Positions 1 to 8,850 of a DNA stretch of 64,000 nt are shown here, in pieces. Position numbers and translations under genes: made by a program. The first letter of the stretch is position 1; each line of letters begins with the position of its first letter. This DNA comes from Tetrapyrgos nigripes (Eukaryota > Basidiomycota > Agaricomycetes > Agaricales > Campanellaceae): assembly GCA_013368315.1 (NCBI GenBank), contig JAACJM010000026.1:186001-250000 (forward strand). The letters are read 5' to 3'. The notes below the pieces were generated by a model. The model saw only the letters and a program-made list of their open reading frames with translations. It did not search any database and was not told where the DNA came from.

Positions 1-1294
1 TGTGCAGAGTTTGTTTGATCTATAGTCATGTAAGTCAATATCCTCATCACAGTTGTCAATTTTTTCAGCTTACATGTTGCGTCAAGGGCAACCTCAACAG
101 TTCCCTTCCCAAGTGGACCAGTGAGCTTTTTCATGACCCAACATAGCTGTTCGACACCATCTGCACATTTGGTATGTATAACCTCAATCTCATCGCCCAA
201 CTCCTCGAGTAACTGCTTTGCCGATTCCAACAGATCATCAGCCCTCTTCCAGAGCTCCTCAGACAACTTGATCCAAGAAGTATATACTTGTGCCACTGTT
301 ATCTGTGGAAATTCAGCTTGTATGACTGGGACCAGTGCATTTGGTGTATAGTGGTCCATATTTTCCCGAATGATCTGAGTTACATGGGATGGCATGGAGA
401 CATCATAATAGGGTTTGTGGGCGTTCTCGTGATGAAAGGAGATGGTGACCAAAGTCTCGTCAGGGTTGTGAGGTGATGTTCAAGAAGATATGGAAGTGTG
501 ACTTTTGCATGGAAATCTGTCCATGCCAACGCGCTCACATGGAATAGTGCCCTCTCGCTCTGAAGGTCTGGACTTCTTTTTGCGAGCTTGATCTTGTGAG
601 CACCAATAACGTGTTCTGTGTCCAGATTTCATGATATAGTTGTCACATACACTGTATGTTTGTTAGTCAGAAATGAGGAGGTTTGGGACTGGACATACAT
701 CAAACAGTAACCTGTCACATTCCATACCTCTCCTGCAGTCTGTCTAACACGTTCCTTGTCTGATACAATAGGGTCTTTCGCAATAATGTATGAACCTGAA
801 AAGTCAACATGTTTGCTTGACTTCGCAGCCCTTTTAAGCATGTCAAACAGGCTCTTGGTGCTGTTGTAGTGGGTGGGGTTTGGCTATTAAAAGGTCTTTT
901 AATCTGTAAAGAGGTTGTTGAATGCTAGGCTTACTCTTTGTGGATTATTCTCCTTTTCTGAATCCTCGTCACTTTCTGATCCATTTCCTGACCCTGTATA
1001 TGCAGGTTGGGGAATATGTATGTTGTTCACAGGCTTGTTGACAAGTACTCGTTTTGAAGGTTGGCCAGGTGCAATACTGGAAGCTTCTTCACGTTGCCTT
1101 TTGCCTAGTGACTGATCAGGAGTTGCTGCAGGCTGCGAAGCTTTAGACTTTGCGTAGTATTCTTTTCGTTTGTTGTGGCAGCCCTGGCATCTCTTGCTGG
1201 CAGAGGAAGGAATCATTGTGGCGCATCTTGTGCACTTGGTGAGGGGCTTGTCTGGCATGATAGAGAGGCAGAGTGGCTCAGACATTGTAAACAA
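1..1294 (-). pseudogene. MULE-type transposase relic (N-terminal half, runs off the window)
   Basis: Minus-strand transposase of the Mutator-like type common in mushroom genomes, reconstructed as four exons: 935-1294, 699-883, 74-651 and 1-19, with GT-AG introns at 884-934, 652-698 and 20-73. Exon 1 encodes a small zinc ribbon (CTRC...CQGC) and an acidic Ser-rich linker. Exon 2 and the start of exon 3 match the FAR1/WRKY-like zinc-binding region seen before MULE transposases (TGY..., then RYWCSQDQARKKKSRPS). The catalytic DDE domain begins just before the window edge: splicing gives ALDATYQTNSA, whose Asp is the expected first catalytic residue. An in-frame TGA at 480-482 interrupts an otherwise open and conserved frame, so the copy is probably dead unless that stop is bypassed. 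The C-terminal half lies outside the window. Family assignment rests on recalled motif similarity; the exon joins are inferred from splice sites and frame. Confidence 0.75.
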
Positions 1295-2598
1295 CTCATA
1301 ATTTTTGGTAAACTAATACACGTGATAAGGCTACCTATTTTGGGAAGACGAGTCAGGCGCGGCAGCTTTGGGGCAGGACGGCATCATGTGCCTTGTTGCA
1401 TGTGATTGGGGCAGAGGGGGTGGACTGGGGAAGCTTGTTGGAACCGAGGAACCTGGCTGAAGTGAAGCACTCGAAGGACTGGCTGAAATGGGACAAGGAT
1501 GTATTGTTAGAGCTGGGTACTTGGGAAGTCATTCCTATACCTGAGCATGCTAACATAGTCGGTTGCAAGTGGGTTTTCAGGATTAAGAAGGATGAGCATG
1601 GAGGGATTGCATGGTACAAGGCTCGACTCATCACCCAGGGATTCACACAAGAAGAAGGTGTGGATTATAACGAAACATACGCTCCAGTTGCCAGACTATC
1701 TTCTATTCACACGTCACTAGCCTTAGGGGCTTGATACAACTTAGAAATTCATCAAGTTGATGTCAAGGGCGCGTACCTCAATGGTGAGCTTATAGAGAAT
1801 GAAGTTATCTATATGAAACATCCCCCTGGCTATCCTCTCGACTCTCCTTTGAAAACTGTACTCAAGTTGAAGAAACCGATATATGGGTTGAAGCAAAGCG
1901 GATGGTATTGGTATTTGAAGTTTGGAAAGATGTTGAAAGAGCTTATGGACATGGAAAGATGTGAGGTAGACCACGCTGTGTTTTTCAAACACTTAGAGAA
2001 GGGTATTCTCATCATTGTTGCATCAGTTGATGATCTCACAATTCTAGCATCCTCGATGGAGCTTATAGACTATGTCAAAGCAAAGCTTCGAGAACATTTT
2101 ACCATTACCGATATGGGAGAACTCCATTGGATTCTTGGAATTCAAGTCATTCGTGACAGGAAGAATGGTACCATAGCATTATCACAACATGTGTACATTG
2201 AAGCTATTGCCTGCCACTTTGGTATGGAAAATGCCAAACCTTCCACCATCCCCATGGATATCCATAATCGCCTCACATCTGCTCAGTGTCCCCAATCTCC
2301 CAATGAAATCCTCGATGTCGACCAATACCCATATCATTCAATTGTCGGCAAACTTATGTATGTGGCAGTTCGAACTCGTGTCAATATTGCCTTTGCTGTC
2401 CACTCTCTGGCTCGTTTTCCCAATAATCCTGGTATGGCACATTGGAAAGCTGCCAAATGGGTAATTGCTTACCTGTTGTCGACAAAGGACTTGTCATTGA
2501 CATATGGAACCGGGGATAGAGACACCACTGGTTTTGTTGATGCAGATGGGAACATGAATGATGACTGTAGGGCGGTCACCAGATATGTTTTTATTATA

Positions 2599-3060
2599 CA
2601 GTGGCCAAAAAAATTGTCCACATGTTTGGCACTTTTGGAAAGATTGCTGATTTAAGAGCTATTGAGCAAAAATCTCAAAACATGGCTGGTGGTAGCAAGA
2701 AAGCCTTTGATTAGAGCTACAATAATCTGTCTGTTTTGTCTTATTTGGCCACATATCTGTGGAGTTATGATTGATTTAAAATTGTATGTCATTTGGACAA
2801 TTTTTTGAGTTGCCACTTCAAAATCATTATTGCAATAACCTGATGTGTTATACATGATTTCATGGGTGGAGCTGTACAGTAATGTAATGTATACACTACA
2901 ATGATGTCATAGCTGCCAGCTGGAGCATACATAGCAACATACAGATGCTCTACAGCCTCTATGAAAATCATGGGGTCCCTCATATCAGCCCAGAAAAACA
3001 ATCTCTACTCTCTCCTCTTAACTGCCTCTCCATCTGCAAAAATTGCAGCTCAGACTGGAG
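2599..3060 (+). repeat. Left terminal inverted repeat
   Basis: Mirror image of 3774-4237, nearly identical over the outer 420 bp and decaying toward the core (similarity can still be followed to about 3085). It contains an inverted second copy of the terminal motif at 2795-2816 (GGACAATTTTTTGAGTTGCC and onward). Confidence 0.93.
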
Positions 3061-3773
3061 TATGGAAGCCAAGAGTTGCTTTTGTGGCTTAAAAGACAAA
3101 TACAGACAATGAGAACAATACAGCAGGGTGTCCTAGGAGGCTCTCTACTACTTGTGAAGAGGTTAGATTGGAAAAAAATCCATTCTGGTAAAGCCAGATT
3201 GCTACACAAGTGGCCTGAAACATCAAGGCTCTTCTTGGACAACCTGTCCCAACCTATAACAGCCAAAACATTCCTGAAAACGTCTTGTGGTGATCTCCAA
3301 AACACAGAACAAGTGCAAACTTACAGTGACTTGCAGCAAGGCTCACTTGAAGTTTGCACAGATGTAAAAAGACCGGGCTGTAGAAGGCTAGAAGTGGGTT
3401 ATTTTCTCAGATAAGACCAAAACCAATTATTTTGGGGCAAATATGCCCCAGCATGTGTGAGAAAAGAGAAATAAATTCATGGTACAGCAAGATGTGACAG
3501 AAATGATGACATTTGAGAGAGAAAATGACATGATGGGGTAGGGTATGGGGCAACAGTAAGCAGTAAAAATGGTCCAGATGAAGGGGAAGATAGATTGCAA
3601 ACACTATATGACCATCTTAAGTAACAAAATCCTGGAAAGCATTAATAATATGGGAGTTGATCCAGAGGTGGCCATTTTTCAGCTGGGTATTAACTTTCTA
3701 AAGTGCTATATCCAATGGTTTCCTTTATCAGAACATGTCTCTCTACCTATAAAAGCAACACTCTGCTTTCATA

Positions 3774-4237
3774 CTTCAGTCTGAGCTGAAATTTTGATAG
3801 AGGGAGGGGCAGTTTGGAGGAGAGAGTAGAGATTGTTTTTCTGGGCTGATATGAGGGACTCCCCCATGATTTTCATAGAAGCTGTAGAGCATCTGTATGT
3901 TGCTATGTATGCTCCAGCTGGTAGCTATGACATCATTGTGGTGTATACATCACATTACTGTACAGCTCCACCCATGACATCATGTATAACACATCAGGTT
4001 ATTGCAATAATGATTTTGAAGTGGCAACTCAAAAAATTGTCCAAATGACATACAATTTTAAATCAATCATAACTCCACAGATATGTGGCCAAATAAGACA
4101 AAACAGACAGATTATTGTAGCTCTAATCAAAGGCTTTCTTGCTACCACCAGCCATGTTTTGAGATTTCTGCTCAATAGCTCTTAAATCAGCAATCTTTCC
4201 AAAAGTGCCAAACATGTGGACAATTTTTTGGCCACTG
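3774..4237 (-). repeat. Right terminal inverted repeat
   Basis: Reverse-complement partner of 2599-3060. It has one 3-nt indel and a one-A length difference near the tip relative to the left arm. The internal inverted copy of the terminal motif is at 4021-4042. Confidence 0.93.
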
Positions 4238-4632
4238 TAGATGGAGGTGCAGTGACTTGGTCTTCTCATTCTCAATCCCTCATTTCCTTGTCTACTTGTG
4301 AATCCGAATACATAGCGGCAACGGAGGTGGCCAAAGAGGGAATTTGGCTGCGCTCTTTCATTTCCCAGGTCTTTAAACCTACCTTTCCATCTGTTATACC
4401 TGGGCCAACCAAGCAGCCATCGCTTTAGCTCGTGATCATCACTACCACAGACATACCAAGCACATCGACATTTGTTTTCATTTTATTTGGTTTATTATTG
4501 ATGAGGGTCAAATGAACCTTATATACTGCCCTACAGAGGACATGCTGGCAGATATGTTGACAAAGGCTTTGCCGAATATTCAGGCAAAACACTTGGCTGT
4601 TGGATTGGGACTCATGCCATCTTGAAGGGGAG

Positions 4633-4933
4633 TGTTGGATTTTGTGGCTATACATAGGCAAGACAGACTCATCTCTGGTATTTCAAACTTTCTTGATTGT
4701 TTACTTACTCCTGTCTCATCTCCATTTGGTATATAATACATAGCGTAGTCATGTATACCTCAGTGGTTTATCTTCACTCGCTGAGGTTAGTATCTTTATT
4801 TCCTCTCTTAGTATATATACTGATAACATTGTAGTTCAAGTCTCTTTGTTATAGGTATTTAATATATTCAGTGGTTTATCTTCACTCGCTGAGTTCAAGT
4901 CTATTTGTTATAGTGAAGTATATATATTCTACA
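4633..4933 (+). repeat. 3' LTR of copia 1
   Basis: Begins TGTTGGATTTTG directly after the polypurine tract and ends ...TTCTACA where the truncated integrase of copia 2 begins. The second half contains an imperfect tandem repeat: copy A (4761-4854) and copy B (4869-4913), where B lacks a 49-nt GT-AG block present in A. Confidence 0.75.
4761..4913 (+). repeat. LTR tandem repeat: intron-bearing copy followed by intron-less copy (copia 1)
   Basis: Copy A is a 25-nt segment ending CTCGCTGAG (4761-4785), a 49-nt block GTTAGT...TTGTAG (4786-4834) with a pyrimidine-rich stretch and a CTGATAAC branch-point-like site, then TTCAAGTCTCTTTGTTATAG (4835-4854). Copy B (4869-4913) is the same 25 nt joined directly to TTCAAGTCTATTTGTTATAG. 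The removed block fits a spliceosomal intron exactly. Confidence 0.85.
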
Positions 4934-7391
4934 GGAAGTTGAAGCGCATTAGGACAGACAATGCACCAGAATGGAAATCAGCACTAATGCGAGAATGGAC
5001 AACAAAACACAGTATCGAACACGAGTTTACAGCATCATACACCTCTCCATTGAATGGTGTTGCTGAGCATAGAATCGGAGTCCTTCTTGAGGGTACCAGG
5101 GCAGCACTATTTGATTCTGGTCTTCCTCCTTCATGGTGGGGACATGCAACAACGTCTGTTGCATATGTTCAGAATATATTTCCGAATGCAAGTGGGAACA
5201 TACCAGAAGAACTGTGGACTGGCCAACATCAAAACGTCTCCCATCTCATCCCATTTGGATCCATCAGTTTTGTCCATATCCCAGAGAAGAGTGGACAGAA
5301 GAAGTTGGATCCAAGAGGCTTCAAGGCACAGATGGTTGTATATGTGGTGAAAGAGTGGGGTTCTAATGCTGTGTACCACACAAGTGATGTGGTATGGGAG
5401 AAGTTGAATGGGCATTGGGTTTCTGAGGTTAAGGGGGAGGATGAAGACTTGGAGTTCCTAACCCTGAAAACCCTTGACGACACCAACTCAAACCCCAATC
5501 AAACTGCAGCCAAATATAACTGAGACCCAGTGACGTTGTTAAATCCACTATTCCTGAGCTGAGAAACAAACCCAACAAACCCACAAATTCCAAACACTCC
5601 CAAACCAAAGCACACTTGTCACACCCAGGAAGAGATATGGGGAATACAGCCAACGCGATTTTTGTCTTGTGCCTGGAATCTCACTCAACAACTCATTCAG
5701 TCAAAGGAGTATGAGGAGAGAGAAAGAGAGGCAAATGAAGAGGGAGAGAAATGGGCAAATGACAAGGAACACAAGTTATTACCTGAGTTCGATGAGGAAG
5801 CACCAGCTGCAAACCACACTGAAGCACCAGTAATGGGTTCCAACATCATATGCTGAGGCCATGACTCGTCTGGACTTATGGATGCCCCCAATGGAGAAAG
5901 AGTTGGCGAAATTAGACTCCCGCAAGGCTTTCACCCCTGTCCCTTGTCCAAAAGACGTAAAAACGATTACTATGCAATGGGTGTATGCACTACGATATGA
6001 TGGTGAGGGCAGAATCACAGAGAGACACACTAGATTGGTAGTCAGGGGATATGACCAGGTCAAGGGGATACACTACAAGGATACATGGTCTATTGTTGCA
6101 TGTTACGAATCCGAATGGTTTGCTATTGCTATTGCTGCATATGAGGGACTTGACTTATGGTCAGGCAATTTTACAGGAGCATATCTCAACACAAAGCCAC
6201 AGGGTGTGAATTACCTCAAATTGCCTGAAGGGTTTGAAAGCTGGTACAGCTTGAGAGATGGAGAGGAGATGGTATTATTGATGAACATCAACATTTATGA
6301 GACTATGGGTGTGGGTAACAACTGGTACCGAATGCTCAACAGGTATTACTGCAAACTAGGATTCAAGACCAATCCTGCAGATCCATGTGTACAATACTGC
6401 CAGACCGAGACTGGATACACCTTCACTGTGACATACACTGACGATGTCACTGGTGTTTCATCGACAAAAGAAGACAGAGAGAGAGTGATAAAGGAAATTG
6501 CAGAGGGATATGAGTTCAGGGACTATGGAAGGCCTGATGTGATTTTGGGGATGACGGTTAGGAAGGATGAGGAATCAGGAAGTATATCCATACACCAACA
6601 ACCCCTCATTGAGAAGACTCTGGAGTGTTTTGGAATGCAAGACTGTGCACCAAAATACACCCCTCTGTCCCCAGGAATTGAATTCATTGACAGCCAACCA
6701 GACCCTATTCCAGCCAATGACAAGCTCTTCATGATCAACAAGAACTACTACAGCCTTGTTGGAGCCTTGAACCACATCAGCCAAGGGACCCAACCTGATA
6801 TCTCATTCTCAGTATCCCTACTCCAACAATATGTGAGTGACCCACGACCAGTCCATTGGGCAGTGGGAATGCATTTGCTTGCATATCTCAAAGCGACAAC
6901 GAACTATCAAATGAAATACCATCGTCATCAGGGGGAGTTAGAGGACAAGCTCAAACCAGTTGGCTATACAGATGCTTCGCATGCAGATGTGAAAGAAGAG
7001 AATGGGCTTGCAACTCGGAAGTCGACAATGGGTTATGTTTTCATGGTTGCAGGAGGGGCAGTCTCTTGGGCATCATCAAAGCAACAGGTGGTTTGTATTA
7101 TCCACAACAGAGGTGGAGTATTTGTCAATGGTTAACACAGGAAAGCAAGTGGAATGGATGGCAAAATATCTGAAGGGAGTTGGGATGGAAAAGGAGTATC
7201 CATTCACTATCTTTGTCGACAACACAAGCTCTATCTCATTAACAGAGGCGACTATGAAGCATGGATGCACCAAACATTTCAATACTTCGTGGGCATGGAT
7301 TCAAGATGCTGTCAGGGCCAGAGAGTTGGAATTCTGTCATATCTCCACCAAAGACAACATAGCAGACCTTATGACGAAATCGTTATCTTGA
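4934..7391 (+). pseudogene. Copia 2 integrase-RT-RNase H, frameshifted
   Basis: The integrase part reads RTDNAPEW (catalytic Asp) and SPLNGVAEHRIGVLLEGTRA (catalytic Glu), followed by the usual GF-containing C-terminal region, and stops at 5523. The linker to RT is broken by frameshifts (5524-5860). RT resumes at TSYAEAMTRLDLW, with FTGAYLNT and FTVTYTDDVT (YTDD in place of YVDD), FRDYGRPDVILGM and GTQPDISFSVS. RNase H starts at GYTDASHAD; a frameshift at about 7085 moves the frame from SKQQ to TTEVEYLSM...FVDNTSSISL, ending NIADLMTKSLS-stop at 7389-7391. Inactive as read. Confidence 0.85.
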
Positions 7392-7509
7392 CCAGCATTG
7401 AAGAAGTTCATGAAGGAATTGGGATTGACTGTGGGCTGAAACATAAGCATTTGGAAATGCTGAAGAAACGAACCACGCGGTAGGGTGAGATGTAGGCACT
7501 CAGGGGGAG

Positions 7510-7850
7510 TGTTGAAGAAATAAGTCCCTACATTCCATTTTTAGTATTCTTTTCCTTTTCCTTTATATCCGCTAGTTTACTCCATGTCACTGACCCGCTA
7601 CCGTATATTCCGCCTCACATATACTACAGTAGCATACAAAGCTCACCTCAGTTGTTCCCACTATTGTTGTGTGAATCTGAGGTGTGTATACTTCATCCTT
7701 TACTTATATTCTTTATACTAATGTATTACTACAGTACTCGTACTAACTTGTACTCATTATCACAGGTACTGTAGTATTTTAATCTTACAGTTGTTCCCAC
7801 TATTGTCGTGCGAACCTGAGTACTCGTACTAACTTGTACTCATTATCACA
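7510..7850 (+). repeat. 3' LTR of copia 2
   Basis: Starts TGTTGAAGAAATAAG right after the polypurine tract and ends ...CATTATCACA. Its tail carries the same kind of repeat as copia 1: copy A (7649-7764) with a GT-AG block, then copy B (7788-7850) without it. Confidence 0.75.
7649..7850 (+). repeat. LTR tandem repeat: intron-bearing copy followed by intron-less copy (copia 2)
   Basis: Copy A is a 33-nt segment ending GAATCTGAG (7649-7681), a 53-nt block GTGTGT...TACTACAG (7682-7734) with the branch-point-like ATACTAAT, then a 30-nt segment starting TACTCGTACTAAC (7735-7764). Copy B has the 33-nt segment (three transitions, 7788-7820) joined directly to an identical 30-nt segment (7821-7850). 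Removal is exact at GT and AG. Confidence 0.88.
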
Positions 7851-8326
7851 CAACCAAATACATTCGATGTAAGTATATGGAGTCTGCAAGGGCGCGCGTC
7901 GATTTTGGCGGCGGGGCGGCATAAATCCCAAAAAAGAAAATCCTGTATTGAGCACATCTTTTAGGTTCCTCTGGGTGTTTTGTTTATTGTCTGTATTCCA
8001 TATGTATACATAGCACCCATGAAGTACTCGGAGCTTGTTTTTATTCTCAGACGGCGGCCCAAAATCGTTCAGAAGAACTCGCGGGAGATTGTGCTACAAG
8101 CGACACGACTGGCAACCTGAGAGCCTTTTAAATTTGGACTCTTTTTCCCCAGAAAAGCTCACCCGAACATCTAAAATATCCTATCCGGGGTCGAAAATCG
8201 GGTAGAAACATCGCTAACTCAAAAGGTCGAGTTCACGTGTATTTCCCTTTTTGGGATTTATTACTAATAGCCGGCCATACTACAGGACTACATAGGTCAA
8301 AGCACGATTTTGAATTTTGCTGCTGT
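7851..8326. other. Intergenic, transposon flank to tRNA
   Basis: No convincing reading frame, repeat or RNA gene seen. Somewhat GC-rich patches (7890-7920, 8050-8060) stand out from the AT-rich LTR next to it. Confidence 0.5.
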
Positions 8327-8422
8327 GGTAGCGTGGCCGAGTTGGTCTAAGGCGCTGGATTTAAGCTTTACTTGATTCCCAGTGAAGGTGACTTCGCGCG
8401 AGTTCGAATCTCGCCGCTACCA
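8327..8422 (+). tRNA. tRNA-Leu(UAA), with short intron
   Basis: A full cloverleaf can be drawn: acceptor GGTAGCG/CGCTACC with discriminator A, D-arm GCCGAGTTGGTCTAAGGC, anticodon loop TTTAAG (anticodon TAA at 8362-8364), a long type II variable arm with stem GAAG/CTTC, and T-arm GCGAG-TTCGAAT-CTCGC. About 11 extra nucleotides lie directly after position 37, the standard place for a nuclear tRNA intron; the mature tRNA would be about 85 nt. The exact intron ends are uncertain because one pair at the base of the anticodon loop is imperfect. A T5 stretch follows. Confidence 0.9.
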
Positions 8423-8430
8423 AATTCCTC

Positions 8431-8435
8431 TTTTT
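8431..8435 (+). terminator. RNA polymerase III terminator
   Basis: TTTTT eight nucleotides after the tRNA-Leu 3' end, as expected for Pol III termination. Confidence 0.75.
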
Positions 8436-8850
8436 CTGGTCCTCTCTGGAGGTGCCAGAGCAACCAGGACTCATTTTTTTGCAGAATCGAAGAAAAGGTT
8501 CCGTACAAGATGTTGCGGAAGTAAATAATGATATATTATATAATTAGATACAGCCACTGCTAAAAAAGTAAATGGTATATGAAATTCTGGGGGGTATTGA
8601 GGCGAGTGCACATAAACTGATACAGAACACAAAGGCCAAAGCTGTTGATGTTCTTAGAATGGTACCAGCGCCGGACGTGCAACCTGCATAGCACCCCTGA
8701 CTCAAGTCCTGTAGCGCGATGTGTATGTCAAACACACAAGGATGAATGTATGAGGGGCGATGCGATAAGTCGTCACAAGTCGTTGGTCGAGAGTCGAGGT
8801 GGAATGTGACACAATGGATATGAATAAAGTCCTGCAGATCGTGGAGTCCT
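8436..8850. other. Intergenic / 3' flank of SMG6-like gene
   Basis: Lies between the tRNA and the stop codon of the minus-strand SMG6-like gene. It holds an AT-rich run near 8528-8545, probably in the 3' UTR. No gene supported. Confidence 0.5.

Larger units (their letters stand above)
2599..4237. mobile_element. Tc1/mariner-like element with ~460-bp terminal inverted repeats
   Basis: A complete insertion bounded by TA duplications (2597-2598 and 4238-4239). Ends are mirror images starting CAGTGGCCAAAAAA, close to the classic Tc1 terminus. Removing the element and one TA restores the copia frame exactly (FII-DGGAV). The inverted repeats run about 460-490 bp and the outer 420 bp differ at only about six positions plus two small indels, so the two arms are about 98 percent identical. 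The ~700-bp core has no recognisable DDE transposase; its longest frame (3043-3414, 123 aa) matches nothing I know. It is best read as a non-autonomous, fold-back-like Tc1/mariner derivative mobilised in trans. Confidence 0.88.
1335..4625 (+). pseudogene. Copia 1 reverse transcriptase-RNase H, interrupted
   Basis: The frame shows copia RT hallmarks: NLAEVKHSKDW (pre-RT), GCKWVFRIK, KARLITQGFTQEEGVDY, the catalytic triad as VDVKGAYLNG and VASVDDLTI (canonical YVDD changed to SVDD), PIYGLKQS, and MGELHWILGIQV. RNase H begins with GFVDADGN, is cut at 2598 by the inserted DNA transposon and resumes at 4238 as DGGAVTW...STCESEYIAATEVAKEG. Three lesions are visible: an in-frame TGA at 1732-1734 (a CGA to TGA transition would explain it), the insertion, and a frameshift near 4400, after which another frame reads WANQAAIALARDHHYHRHTKHID and ends LTKALPN...GLMPS-stop at 4623-4625. 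It is not expected to make active enzyme. Confidence 0.85.
1335..4933 (+). mobile_element. Ty1/copia LTR retrotransposon 1, 5'-truncated, with 3' LTR
   Basis: Copia-type element lacking gag, protease and integrase: it starts inside the region just before reverse transcriptase and runs through RNase H, a polypurine tract (ttgaaggggag, 4622-4632) and a 3' LTR (4633-4933, TG...CA). No 5' LTR is present, so target-site duplication and LTR-LTR divergence cannot be checked. A second transposon (2599-4237) sits inside the RNase H region. The left edge abuts the start of the MULE gene at about 1295-1335, probably a rearrangement junction. Confidence 0.85.
4934..7850 (+). mobile_element. Ty1/copia LTR retrotransposon 2, 5'-truncated, with 3' LTR
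   Basis: A second copia element of a clearly different lineage from copia 1 (different RT sequence, LTR and spacing). It starts within the integrase core, immediately after copia 1's LTR, and continues through RT, RNase H, a polypurine tract (agggggag, 7502-7509) and a 3' LTR (7510-7850). The 5' LTR, gag and protease are missing. Its end lies 476 bp upstream of a tRNA-Leu gene. Confidence 0.85.

Noticed and set aside
2652..3001. Open frames in the left TIR (mirrored at 3833-4185)
   Set aside because: They are identical by inverted-repeat symmetry and show no protein family features; they reflect the TIR sequence only.
3043..3414. 123-aa frame as a transposase
   Set aside because: No helix-turn-helix or DDE/D motif visible; it also crosses the TIR border.
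4761..4913. CRISPR-like or satellite repeat
   Set aside because: Only two units, within an LTR of a eukaryotic retrotransposon; explained by the intron-bearing and intron-less copies.
8544..8735. 63-aa minus-strand frame
   Set aside because: Low quality, in the 3' flank of the SMG6-like gene, no motif.
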